64,000 nucleotides of DNA from positions 101,142 through 165,141 of the forward strand of contig JAGOBA010000008.1 of assembly GCA_017983635.1 (NCBI GenBank), written 5' to 3'. Origin of the DNA: Alphaproteobacteria bacterium. Lineage in GTDB: Bacteria > Pseudomonadota > Alphaproteobacteria > Micropepsales > Micropepsaceae. A program made the translations under genes and the position numbers. Shown piece after piece: positions 8,864 to 18,300 of the stretch (positions are counted from its first letter, which is position 1; each line of letters opens with the position of its first letter). The notes beneath the pieces were generated by a model. That model made no database searches, was not told the origin of the DNA, and saw nothing but the letters and a program-made list of their open reading frames with translations.

Positions 8864-9850
8864 ATGCGCGCGATGACTTTGGATGCCCCGCGCACAGCGC
8901 TCAAGCTTGAGACGAGGCCAAACCCGAAACCTGAACACGGTGAAATCCTTGTCCGGGTGTCGGCGTGCGCAGTTTGCCGGACCGACCTTCATGTCGTCGA
9001 TGGTGATCTGCCGCAATCCAAGATGCCGATCGTGCCCGGGCATGAAATCGTCGGCCGTGTGGAGGCGTGTGGTCCGGGCGTCAGCATGTTCGCCGTTGGC
9101 GCGCGCGTCGGCATCCCCTGGCTTGGCGGCACCTGCGGCGCTTGCGGGTTCTGCGACATGGGGCACGAGAACCTCTGCGACCGCCCGACATTCACGGGCT
9201 ACACCCGCGACGGCGGCTTTGCCTCGCATGTCGTCGCGAATGCGAACTACGCCTTTGCGTTGCCGGACGGTTTAGGCTCCGACGTCGAGGCCGCGCCATT
9301 GTTGTGCGCAGGACTAATCGGCTGGCGCTGCCTGACAAAGGTCCCGGAAGGGCGTGCGCTCGGGCTCTACGGTTTTGGCGCCGCCGGACACATCATTGCT
9401 CAGGTGGCGCGCTTTCAAAACCGACAGGTCTACGCGTTTACACGGCCGGGCGATCACGCCGCACAGAGTCTCGCGCGCTCGTTGGGCTGTGTGTGGGCGG
9501 GCGGATCGGACGAGGCTGCTCCCGAGACTTTGGATGCGGCAATCATCTTTGCGCCGGTCGGGACGCTTGTGCCCGTGGCGCTACGCGCCGTGAGGAAAGG
9601 CGGACGGGTCGTTTGTGGCGGCATCCAGATGACGGACATTCCCGCATTTCCCTATAGCCTGCTCTGGGGCGAGCGAGAGCTTATCTCGGTCGCCAACCTG
9701 ACGCGAGTTGACGCGCGCAATTTTTTAGCGGTCGCTATGCAGACGCGGCTTGCGATGCACACAACTTCATATCCCTTGGAACAAGCAAACGAAGCGCTCG
9801 CCAATTTGCGCGACGGGTCAATCGTTGGAGCCGCCGTGTTGGTGCCCTAG
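8864..9850 (+). CDS. Zinc-dependent alcohol dehydrogenase
   Basis: 328 aa of the medium-chain dehydrogenase/reductase superfamily. The catalytic zinc region is CAVCRTDLH with GHEIVGRVE. The structural zinc loop has four cysteines in CGACGFCDMGHENLC. The nucleotide-binding motif is GLYGFGAAGH. Proteins of this length and pattern are annotated as zinc-binding alcohol dehydrogenase family proteins, oxidising alcohols with NAD(P). The specific substrate is unknown. It lies directly after chaB and converges with the small membrane protein at 9855. Confidence 0.9.
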   Translation: MRAMTLDAPRTALKLETRPNPKPEHGEILVRVSACAVCRTDLHVVDGDLPQSKMPIVPGHEIVGRVEACGPGVSMFAVGARVGIPWLGGTCGACGFCDMGHENLCDRPTFTGYTRDGGFASHVVANANYAFALPDGLGSDVEAAPLLCAGLIGWRCLTKVPEGRALGLYGFGAAGHIIAQVARFQNRQVYAFTRPGDHAAQSLARSLGCVWAGGSDEAAPETLDAAIIFAPVGTLVPVALRAVRKGGRVVCGGIQMTDIPAFPYSLLWGERELISVANLTRVDARNFLAVAMQTRLAMHTTSYPLEQANEALANLRDGSIVGAAVLVP

Positions 9851-9854
9851 ACTC

Positions 9855-10259
9855 TCATCGCCGCAGAGCCGCTTGGGCGATCGGCATCAGTGCGAACAGA
9901 ACCTGCGCGGCGAGCCCCAACTGCGCACCCAAGGTGCGGTAGCTTGCGACATGGTCAGCTGCGGTGCGCCCAAATCCGTACATCGACACCGAGAGTTCAC
10001 CCAGCATCAGCAAGGCGAACGCTACGACGCCCATTGCCAGGCGATCTCGCAGCGCGGTTGAAACAGCGAAGCGGCGGACCAACCAAATGCAAGCGATCCA
10101 CGAAGCAGCAAGCATGACAGGAAGCTCGACCAAGATCGCGTTCGTTTCCCCGAAGCGTGGGATCACGAACAGCGTCCGGATCGTGCCAAGCACGAACCCG
10201 ATCGCAAATACGACCAAGAAGTAGGCGCCACCCGCGCGCATAGCTCTTTCCATCGCACG
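9855..10259 (-). CDS. Small four-helix membrane protein
   Basis: 134 aa from the ATG at 10259; a further in-frame ATG lies four codons on. Four hydrophobic helices are visible: AYFLVVFAIGFVLGTI, AILVELPVMLAASWIACIWLV, LAMGVVAFALLMLGELSVSMY and LGLAAQVLFALMPIA. I do not recognise a characterised family. The start overlaps nothing and lies about 20 bases after the metallo-hydrolase stop, so the gene may be the last of the nar-linked minus-strand run. Confidence 0.6.
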   Translation of the reverse strand, partial: RAMERAMRAGGAYFLVVFAIGFVLGTIRTLFVIPRFGETNAILVELPVMLAASWIACIWLVRRFAVSTALRDRLAMGVVAFALLMLGELSVSMYGFGRTAADHVASYRTLGAQLGLAAQVLFALMPIAQAALRR

Positions 10260-10278
10260 CTCCAAGCTCGCTTGAGGG

Positions 10279-11649
10279 TCAGCGTCTGAGTTCGACTTTT
10301 TCCAGGTGCTCCGGCACATGCACGTCCCAGCCGAGTTCGTCTTGGACGCGCAGGCGCAGTGCGTCCGCGGCCGGTGGCTCGCCGTGGGTGACGAACGTTT
10401 GGCGTGGCGGCGTCTCGAAGCCTTTGAGCCACTGCATAATCTCGTCGACGTCCGCGTGGGCGGAGAGATTGCCGAGAGCGACGACCTCGGCGCGGATTGG
10501 CACGTAGTTGCCGTGGATCTTCACTTCCTTGGCGCCGGCCAGCAACGCCGCGCCGCGGGTGCCGCCCGCTTGGAAGCCCGCGAAGACGATCGCGTTCTGG
10601 GGGTGCGGGCCGAACGCCGCAATGTGATGCACGACCCGCCCGCCGGTCGCCATGCCACTGCCGGCGACGATGATCTTTGGCTCGCGCGATAGATTCAGCT
10701 TCTTCGACTCCTCGATTGAATTGACGATCTTCGCCGCATGGCACATCGCCTCGCACTCGTTGACGTTCAGGCGGTGTTCGGCGCGATGGTGGTGATAGAT
10801 GTCGGTCGCATCCACCGCCATCGGGCTGTTGAGGAAGACCGGCAGGTCTGCGGCTATCTTCTTCTTGGCTTTGAGCCGCGCGATCGCGAACAACAGCGTC
10901 TGTGTGCGTCCGACTGCGAACGCCGGAATGACGACGGTGCCGCCGCGTTGTACGGTGCGTACGATCACCGCGGCGAGATCAGCATCGGGATCGTTGTTCT
11001 CGTGGCGGCGATCGCCGTACGTCGACTCGACGACCAGGAAGTCTGCCCGCGCCATCGGCTCGGGCGGACGCATGATGCTGTCGTGATAGCGGCCAAGATC
11101 CCCGCTGAAGGCCAACGTCATTCGTCCGTCCGACAAGCGCACGGTCGAGGCGCCGAGGATATGCCCGGCATGCGCCAAGCTTGCCCGCAAGCCCTGCATC
11201 GGCTCGAAGTCGTGGTCGAACGGCACGGTCACCAAATGGCGGAGCGCGGCCTCCGCGTCGCGTTCCGTGTAGAGCGGCAGCGCCGGATGGTGCTTCGAAT
11301 AGCCAACGCGGTTTGCACGTTCGGCGTCTTCTTCCGCGAGCCGGGCGCTGTCCGGCAACAGGATCCGGCAGAGATCGGCCGTGGCCTCGCTACAATAAAT
11401 GCGGCCGCGGAAGCCCCTCTTGATCAGAAGCGGTAGGTAGCCGGAATGATCGATATGGGCGTGCGTCAGCACGACGGCGGAAATCGCCTTCGGATCGAAT
11501 GGCGGCTCCGCCCAGTTGCGCAGGCGGAGCGGCTTAAAACCTTGGAACAGCCCGCAGTCGACCAGCAGGCGGCTGTCGCCGGCGCGCACCAGATACTTCG
11601 AGCCAGTGACCGTGCCGGCCGCGCCGAGAAATTGGATGTCCATGGTCAT
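10279..11649 (-). CDS. Beta-CASP metallo-beta-lactamase-fold exonuclease
   Basis: 456 aa. The metallo-beta-lactamase core shows LTHAHIDHSGYLPLL (the HxHxDH motif), and FSGDLGRYHDSIMRPP. The beta-CASP/RMMBL part includes VVESTYGDRRHE, SGMATGGRVVHHI and LSAHADVDEIMQWL. This is the bacterial YSH1/CPSF73-like family of RNA-processing metallo-hydrolases. The start is 3 bases after the PPIase stop, so it may be read with the nar operon. In other bacteria this gene is not fixed to nar loci, so a role in nitrate respiration is only contextual. Confidence 0.85.
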   Translation of the reverse strand: MTMDIQFLGAAGTVTGSKYLVRAGDSRLLVDCGLFQGFKPLRLRNWAEPPFDPKAISAVVLTHAHIDHSGYLPLLIKRGFRGRIYCSEATADLCRILLPDSARLAEEDAERANRVGYSKHHPALPLYTERDAEAALRHLVTVPFDHDFEPMQGLRASLAHAGHILGASTVRLSDGRMTLAFSGDLGRYHDSIMRPPEPMARADFLVVESTYGDRRHENNDPDADLAAVIVRTVQRGGTVVIPAFAVGRTQTLLFAIARLKAKKKIAADLPVFLNSPMAVDATDIYHHHRAEHRLNVNECEAMCHAAKIVNSIEESKKLNLSREPKIIVAGSGMATGGRVVHHIAAFGPHPQNAIVFAGFQAGGTRGAALLAGAKEVKIHGNYVPIRAEVVALGNLSAHADVDEIMQWLKGFETPPRQTFVTHGEPPAADALRLRVQDELGWDVHVPEHLEKVELRR

Positions 11650-11652
11650 GTT

Positions 11653-12423
11653 CTACTGGACCAGCGGCGAAGATGCCCTCTTAATCTCGACGCCGCGTAC
11701 CTCAGCGCTCGCCGCGAGCAGGGACAGATATCCGGCGACCGCGCGGCGCCAAACCGCGGCTTGCAGTTCGCGTGCGATCACGGGTTCGACATCTTCGAAT
11801 GCGAACGTTTTCGCGGGAATGCGGCGGTGCAGTTGCAACACGTGGACGCCGTAATCGGTTTCGATTGAGACAGGGCAGAGTTGGCCGTCTTCGAGGTTGT
11901 GCAGGAAGGTGTCGATCTTGGGCGCCGTCTCTCCGGCCGCGACTTGGCCGAGATGGCCGCCCTCACCCGACGAGGAGCAGCTCGACTCGGCCTTTGCGAT
12001 TTCGGCGAAGCGGCCGGGCTCTATCTTCAAGATCGCGAGCGTGCGCTCTGCGGCGGTACGGGCTGCGGCGCGAGCCTGAGCGTCCTCTCGCGGCGCGAGA
12101 TAGAGGATGTGCGAGGCTTCGAATAGGTCCTGCGCTTTGAACTTGTCGCGGTTGTTGTCGTAATAACGGCGGTGAGCGGCCGGATCGGGCGCCGGTAGTT
12201 TGAGTTCCCGGCGGAGGAGTTCGTCGATCGCGCTTTCTTCAGACTGTGCGTCGTCCGCGGTCCAGACGATACCGGCGGCCGCCGCGCGTTGCAGGAGGAG
12301 TTCGCGCACGACGAGTGCTTCCGCTGCTTCGGCGAACGCTTCGTCGCGCGAGGCGGCGGGGTGATATTGCATCTCGGCGAGGATCGCCGCTTCGCCGATT
12401 TCCTGACCGTTGACGCTGATCAT
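11653..12423 (-). CDS. Parvulin-type peptidyl-prolyl isomerase of the nar operon
   Basis: 256 aa from the ATG at 12423, which overlaps the narI stop codon (ATGA); a longer in-frame extension upstream is narI shadow. The rotamase (PpiC, PF00639) domain lies around residues 110-220, with ASHILYLAPRED, GGHLGQVAAGETAP and VSIETDYGVHVLQLHRR. It resembles the NifM/PpiC-like protein found behind narI in several pseudomonads and related bacteria, where it is assumed to help nitrate reductase maturation. No signal peptide is visible, so it probably acts in the cytoplasm. Confidence 0.85.
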   Translation of the reverse strand: MISVNGQEIGEAAILAEMQYHPAASRDEAFAEAAEALVVRELLLQRAAAAGIVWTADDAQSEESAIDELLRRELKLPAPDPAAHRRYYDNNRDKFKAQDLFEASHILYLAPREDAQARAAARTAAERTLAILKIEPGRFAEIAKAESSCSSSGEGGHLGQVAAGETAPKIDTFLHNLEDGQLCPVSIETDYGVHVLQLHRRIPAKTFAFEDVEPVIARELQAAVWRRAVAGYLSLLAASAEVRGVEIKRASSPLVQ

Positions 12424-13136
12424 GACAGGGGTTTCCGTACGCCGGAGGACGGATTGCGCGTGCGCACGATCTGATAGCCACGACGGAAGATGTACCAGAC
12501 GGGCGCGCTCCAAATGTGCACGAGGCGGCTGAACGGGAAGACCATGAACATGATCAGGCCCATGACGATGTGGAGCTTGTAGGAGAGGCTGACGTCGGTG
12601 ACGAGTTCGCTGGCGCCGGAGCGGAAGGTGACGATGCGCTGCGCCCATTCAGAAAGCACCAGCATCACCGATCCGTCCATGTGCTGCAGCGAGAACGGGA
12701 TCGTGAGGAGGCCCAGCGTCAGCTGAACCCAAAGCAGGCAGAGAATGAAGATGTCCATCGGCGCGCTCGTGCCGCGGATGCGTGGGTCCACGAGGCGGCG
12801 ATGCAGCAAGATCGTCAAACCGATGAAACAGATGATCCCGAAGATGCCACCGGCGGCGACGGCGAGCGCTTGCTTCGCCGGCACGGTGACGCCCAGCGCT
12901 TCGTACACTTCGTGCGGCGTCAAGAGGCCGACGAAATGACCCATGAACAGCAACAGGATGCCGACATGGAAGAGCACGCTGCCGATCACAAGCTGCCGTT
13001 TGCGCAACAGCTGGCTCGAGCCCGAGCGCCACGAGTATTGTTCCCGGTCGAAGCGGATCAGGCTGCCCGCGAAGAAGACGGCAAGCGCCACATAGGGAAA
13101 GATGCCGAAGAGGAAGTGGTGCAGATAATCGAACAT
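12420..13136 (-). CDS. narI: Respiratory nitrate reductase gamma subunit
   Basis: 238 aa with five membrane helices, beginning at YLHHFLFGIFPYVALAVFFAGSLIRFDREQYSWRS. The haem-ligand histidines of NarI are recognisable in LFHVGILLLFMGHFVGLLTP (helix II) and in SYKLHIVMGLIMFMVFPFSRLVHIWS (helix V). It is the b-type cytochrome that takes electrons from quinol on the periplasmic side and passes them to NarH. The gene starts 5 bases after narJ and its stop overlaps the PPIase start. Confidence 0.96.
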   Translation of the reverse strand: MFDYLHHFLFGIFPYVALAVFFAGSLIRFDREQYSWRSGSSQLLRKRQLVIGSVLFHVGILLLFMGHFVGLLTPHEVYEALGVTVPAKQALAVAAGGIFGIICFIGLTILLHRRLVDPRIRGTSAPMDIFILCLLWVQLTLGLLTIPFSLQHMDGSVMLVLSEWAQRIVTFRSGASELVTDVSLSYKLHIVMGLIMFMVFPFSRLVHIWSAPVWYIFRRGYQIVRTRNPSSGVRKPLS

Positions 13137-13141
13137 GAGCT

Positions 13142-13798
13142 CTATCCTATGGGCTGCATCGGTTCGAGGGACTTTGCGGCATCGCCTTCGCCGAAGGTGA
13201 CGGGGGCTTCTTCCCAGGCGCGGTCGAGCGCGTCCAGACTGTCGTCTTCCGCGCCGCCGCCGCGCATGATTTCGGCGAGTAACGCGCGGTCGACTTGCTT
13301 CGTTGCGAGCGACACGAGCGCGGCGAAAACCGCGGCGTAAGGCGCCTCCCTCTTCGCCGCGCGCTGGTGCAGGGCCTCGATCGTAGCCGCGGCGTCGGAG
13401 AGGATCGTGCGCGCCGTGCGATCCGGCATCAGCGACAGGAACTCCGCGAACAGCGGCAGATAGTCGGGCAGTTCGCTTGAGGCATGCGTGAAGCCGTGAA
13501 ACTTGTAGAGCGTCTGCAGGCGCACCATCGCCTGGCCCCGCTCGCGCGCCTCGCCGTAGAGGTGCTCGTAGAGGTGCAGCGACAGCGAGCGCATGCGGTC
13601 GAATAGACGGACGTACTCGTCCTGCAGGTCCATCAAGTCGGTTGCGCTCAAATGCGCTAGAAGGCGGTCGATGGCGGCGAGATGCTCGGTGGCGACGAGG
13701 CGCTCGTCTGCCAGAGCGGCGCGGATTTCCGGGAGCGCCTCGATCAGCTCTTGCGTCGGGTAGGTGAGAAGTGCGCCCAGTGCTCGATAGGTCTTCAT
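13142..13798 (-). CDS. narJ: Nitrate reductase molybdenum cofactor assembly chaperone
   Basis: 218 aa from the ATG at 13798, which overlaps the narH TGA by the usual 4-base ATGA. The TorD/NarJ-like all-helical fold is indicated by MKTYRALGALLTYPTQELIEALPEIR, LMDLQDEYVRLFDRMRSLSLHLYEHLYGEARERGQAM and GFTHASSELPDYLPLFAEFLSLM. NarJ holds apo-NarGH and is required for cofactor insertion; it is not part of the final enzyme. The overlap suggests translational coupling with narH. Confidence 0.95.
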   Translation of the reverse strand: MKTYRALGALLTYPTQELIEALPEIRAALADERLVATEHLAAIDRLLAHLSATDLMDLQDEYVRLFDRMRSLSLHLYEHLYGEARERGQAMVRLQTLYKFHGFTHASSELPDYLPLFAEFLSLMPDRTARTILSDAAATIEALHQRAAKREAPYAAVFAALVSLATKQVDRALLAEIMRGGGAEDDSLDALDRAWEEAPVTFGEGDAAKSLEPMQPIG

Positions 13799-15321
13799 CA
13801 CATCGTCTCCGTCGGCGTGTTTTCGCGCCATTTCTTCATGCCGAACAGCGAGGCTTCGCTCGACCCATCGGAGCAGTTGTTGCCGAACGAGAAGCCGCAG
13901 GCGCCGCGCAGGTCGTAGGCGTTCTCCGCGTACTCGCGGTGGGTCGAGGGGATGACAAAGCGGTCATCGTAGGCCGCAAGCGCCATCGTCTTGTACATGT
14001 CTTCGATTTGCAGCTTCGTCAGGCAGACTTCGCGCAGAACAGCGTCGTTCTCCTTCCGCTCGACATGGCGCGAGCGCATGAAGATGCGCATGGCGAACAT
14101 GCGCCGGATCGCAGCCTCGACGGGCTTCGTATCGCCGGCGGTCAGCAGGTTTGCGAGGTAGCGCATCGGAATGCGCAGCTTCGACAAGTCCGGCAGGCCA
14201 CCGTCAAAACCGATGTGTTCGCTCTCGACCGCCGACTGGATCGGCGACAGGGGCGGCACGTACCAGACCATCGGCAGCGTGCGGTATTCTGGGTGCAACG
14301 GGAATGCCACCTTCCACTCCATTGCCATCTTGTAGACGGGTGAGCTTCGAGCGGCATCCAACCACGCGTCGGGAATACCCGCCGCTCGCGCCGCCTCGAT
14401 CACCTTCAGATCGTGCGGATCGAGGAAGATGTCGAGCTGCGCTTTGTAGAGGTCCTTCTCGTCGGCAACGCTCGCCGCCTTCTCGATCTTATCGGCGTCG
14501 TAGAGCAACACGCCCAAGTAGCGGATGCGACCAACGCACGTCTCCGAGCACACCGTTGGCTGGCCCGCTTCGATGCGCGGATAGCAGAAGATGCACTTCT
14601 CGGACTTACCGGAGACGTAGTTGTAGTAGATCTTCTTGTAGGGGCAGGCGCTCACGCACATGCGCCAGCCGCGGCACTTGTCTTGGTCGATGAGGACGAT
14701 GCCGTCTTCCTCGCGCTTGTAGATCGCACCGGACGGGCACGCCGCGACGCAGGCTGGATTGAGGCAGTGCTCGCACAGGCGCGGCAGGTACATCATGAAC
14801 GTCTTTTCGAACTGGCCGTACATCTCCTTCTGGATGCCTTCGAAGTTCGCATCCTTGGAGCGCTTCGCGAACTCGCCGCCCAGGATTTCTTCCCAGTTCG
14901 GGCCCCATTCGATCTTTTCCATGCGCTGACCCGTGATCAGCGACAGCGGCCGCGCCACCGGCACGGCCTTCGATTCACCTGCGGTTTGCAGGTGTTCGTA
15001 GTCAAACGTGAACGGCTCGTAGTAATCGTCGATTTCCGGCATGTCGGGGTTGGCGAAGATCTTCGCCAGGATGCGGAACTTGCCACCCATGCGGGGCTCG
15101 ATCTTGCCGGAGGTTTTGCGAACCCACCCGCCCTTCCATTTTTTCTGGTTCTCCCACTCCTTGGGGTAACCGATGCCGGGCTTTGTTTCGACGTTGTTGA
15201 ACCAGGCGTACTGCACGCCGTCGCGGTTCGTCCAGACGTTCTTACACGTGACCGAGCAGGTGTGGCAGCCGATGCATTTGTCGAGATTGAGGACCATCCC
15301 GATTTGCGCGCGAACTTTCAT
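13798..15321 (-). CDS. narH: Respiratory nitrate reductase beta subunit (Fe-S)
   Basis: 507 aa. It carries the four cysteine groups of NarH: CIGCHTCSVTCK near residues 16-27, CEHCLNPACVAACP near 183-196, CRGWRMCVSACP (the tryptophan replaces one cysteine, giving the 3Fe-4S cluster) near 216-227, and CIFCYPRIEAGQPTVCSETC near 243-262. It relays electrons from NarI haems to NarG in the cytoplasm. The gene begins 12 bases after the narG stop. Length and order agree with other NarH proteins. Confidence 0.97.
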   Translation of the reverse strand: MKVRAQIGMVLNLDKCIGCHTCSVTCKNVWTNRDGVQYAWFNNVETKPGIGYPKEWENQKKWKGGWVRKTSGKIEPRMGGKFRILAKIFANPDMPEIDDYYEPFTFDYEHLQTAGESKAVPVARPLSLITGQRMEKIEWGPNWEEILGGEFAKRSKDANFEGIQKEMYGQFEKTFMMYLPRLCEHCLNPACVAACPSGAIYKREEDGIVLIDQDKCRGWRMCVSACPYKKIYYNYVSGKSEKCIFCYPRIEAGQPTVCSETCVGRIRYLGVLLYDADKIEKAASVADEKDLYKAQLDIFLDPHDLKVIEAARAAGIPDAWLDAARSSPVYKMAMEWKVAFPLHPEYRTLPMVWYVPPLSPIQSAVESEHIGFDGGLPDLSKLRIPMRYLANLLTAGDTKPVEAAIRRMFAMRIFMRSRHVERKENDAVLREVCLTKLQIEDMYKTMALAAYDDRFVIPSTHREYAENAYDLRGACGFSFGNNCSDGSSEASLFGMKKWRENTPTETM

Positions 15322-15333
15322 GGGTGATCTCTC

Positions 15334-18300
15334 CTATTCCGCCGCCGCGAGTTCGTGCGGCTCTTCCATCCAGTCCACGTTCGACATCTTTCTGAGCACC
15401 ACGAACTCGTCTCGGTTCGATCCGACCGTGCCGTAGTAGTTGAAGCCGTAGGAAAGCTGGGCGTAGCCGCCGATCATGTGCGTCGGCTTTGTGATCGCGC
15501 GCGTGACGGAGTTGTGAATGCCGCGCGTCTTCGTCGTCTCGGAGCCCGGCACGTTCACGATCTTCTCCTGCGCGTGATACATGAGGCACATGCCGGATTT
15601 GACGCGTTGGCTCACCACCGCGCGCGCCGACAGCGCACCGTTCGCGTTGAAGAGCTCGATCCAGTCGTTGTCCTCGATACCCGCGACCTTCGCATCCACC
15701 TCGCTGATCCACACGATCGGTCCGCCGCGCGAAAGCGTGAGCTGCAGAAGGTTGTCGGTGTAGGTCGAGTGAATGCCCCATTTCTGGTGCGGGGTAATGA
15801 AGTTCAGCACGATTTCCTTGTTGCCGTTCTCCTTCTGGCCGAGCAGAGGTTTGACCGTCTTCAGATCGACCGGCGGCTTGTAAGTGACGAAACCCTCGCC
15901 GAAGGCACGCATCCACGGATGGTCGACATAGAGCTGCTGGCGGCCGGTCAGCGTGCGCCACGGGATAAGTTCGTGTACGTTGGTGTAGCCGGCGTTGTAG
16001 GACACTTCCTCGGACTCGATGCCGGACCAAGTCGGCGACGAGATGATCTTGCGCGGTTGGGCCACCACATCGCGAAAGCGGATCTTGTCGTCCTGCCGTG
16101 CGCGGGCAAGATGCGTGTGCTCGCGGCCCGTTGCCTTCGACAACGCGTCCCACGACTTCACCGCAACCTCGCCGTTCGTCTCCGGCGCCAGCGTCAGGAT
16201 GACCTCCGATGCATCGATGTCGCTGTAGATCCGCGGCATACCCTTGGTGACGCCTTCGTCGGTGACGACGCCGTTCAGCTTCCTCAGGAACTCGACTTCA
16301 TGCGTGGTATTCCAGGCAATGCCTTTGCCGCCGTTGCCGATCTTCTCCATCAACGGGCCGAGAGCGGTGAAGCGTTTATAGACATTGGGATAGTCGCGTT
16401 CGACGACGACGACGGCCGGCATCGTCTTGCCGGGGATCGGCTCGCATTCGCCCTTCCTCCATTCCTTGGGTTCGAAGGGCTGACCGAGTTCGGCCGGTGT
16501 GTCGTGCTGAAGCGGCACGAGCACGGTGTCCTTCTCGACACCCAGATGTCCCGGTGCGAGTTCGGAGAACTTCCTGGCGAAGCCTTTGAAAATGTCCCAG
16601 TCGCTCCGGCACTCCCACAACGGGTCCACCGCCTTTGTCAGCGGATGGATAAACGGGTGCATGTCGGACGTGTTGAGGTCGTTCTTCTCGTACCAAGTTG
16701 CGGTCGGCAGGACGATGTCCGAGTACATGCACGTCGACGACATGCGGAAGTCGATCGTCACCAGCAGGTCGAGCTTTCCTTCCGGCGCTTCGTCATGCCA
16801 CGCCACTTCGCGCGGGCGTTGCTCGCCCATATCGCCCAAGTCCTTGCCCTGAACGCCGTGCGTCGTGCCGATCAGGTGCTTGAGGAAATATTCATGTCCT
16901 TTGCCGCTTGAACCCAGCAGGTTCGAACGCCAAACGAACAGGTTGCGCGGAAAATTCTTCGGATCGTCCGGGTCCTCGCAAGACATTTGCAGCGTTCCGG
17001 ACTTCAAGCTTTCCGCAACGTATTGAGGCACGGGCTGTCCGGCCTTGTCCGCAGATGCGGCTATGGTCAACGGGTTCGTCTTCAACTGCGGCGCGGAGGG
17101 CAGCCAGCCCATTCGTTCCGAGCGGACGTTGAAATCGATCAAACTGCAGTCCCAATCGCCCGGCTCGGCGGTCGGCGAGAGGATTTCGGAGACCTTTAGT
17201 TTCTCGTAGCGCCACTGATCGGTGTGCGCGTAGAAAAAGCTCGTCGAGTTCATCTGTCGTGGCGGACGGGCCCAATCGAGCGCGAAGGCGAGAGCCGTCC
17301 ACCCCGGTTGGGGACGCAGCTTTTCCTGCCCGACATAATGCGCCCAACCGCCGCCGGATTGGCCGACGCAACCGCACATCGTCAGCATCGCAATGATGCC
17401 GCGATAGATCATGTCCATGTGGTACCAATGGTTGATCCCGGCGCCCAGGATCACCATCGACTTGCCTTTGGTCTTCGACGCGTTGTCGGCGAATTCGCGC
17501 GCGGTGAGAATGATATCCTTGTGCCGCACACCGGTGACGCGCTCCGCCCACAGCGGCGTGTACGGAACGTCGTCGTCGTACGACTTCGCGACGTTCGCGC
17601 CGCCGAAGCCGCGGTCAACGCCGTAGTTCGCAAGGAAGAGGTCGTAGACGGTCGCGACCATCACCTCGCCGTCGGCGAGCTTCAACTTCTTCACCGGCAC
17701 GTTCTTGACCAATACGTCGTCGTGATGCGTCTTCGTGAAGTGCTCGGTCGCATGACCGCCAAAGTAGGGGAACGCAACGCCGGCAATTTCGTCATGTTGA
17801 TCCTTGAGCGTCAGACGAAGTTTCGTTGCCGCGCCGTTTGCGGCCTTTTCTTCCAGGTTCCACTTGCCTTGCTCGCCCCAACGAAACCCGATCGACCCGA
17901 GCGGCGCCACGATCGCGCCCGACGTCTCATCGTAGGCAACGGTCTTCCATTCCGGATTGTTCGTCTCGCCGAGCTTGTCGGCAAAGTCGCTCGTGCGCAC
18001 GAAGCGCTCTGGCACCCAATTGCCGTTCACCTTTTTCAGTCGAACGAGCAGCGGGAAGTCCGTGTATTTGCGCGCGTAGTCGAGGAAGTACGGATCCTGC
18101 TTCTTGACGTGGAATTCGCTCAAGATCACGTGGCCGAACGCCATGGTGAGCGCCGAGTCGGTGCCTTGCTTCACCGAGAGCCAGAGATCGGAGAATTTCG
18201 ACGCTTCGCTGTAGTCGGGGGAGATGACGACGCTCTTGATGCCCTTGTAACGGCCCTCCGCGTAGAAGTGCGCGTCGGGCGAACGCGTCTGCGGCACGTT

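Noticed and set aside
12424..12648. In-frame upstream extension of the PPIase gene
   Set aside because: Arginine/histidine-rich shadow of narI; the ATGA overlap at 12420-12423 gives a natural start.
14413..15327. 304-codon open frame antisense to narH
   Set aside because: Shadow of narH with no domain or ribosome-binding site; similar long shadows run antisense to narG at 17224-18387.
15355..16911. 518-codon open frame antisense to narG
   Set aside because: Fully inside narG, no known motifs, and composition typical of the complement of a GC-rich gene; narG is certain.
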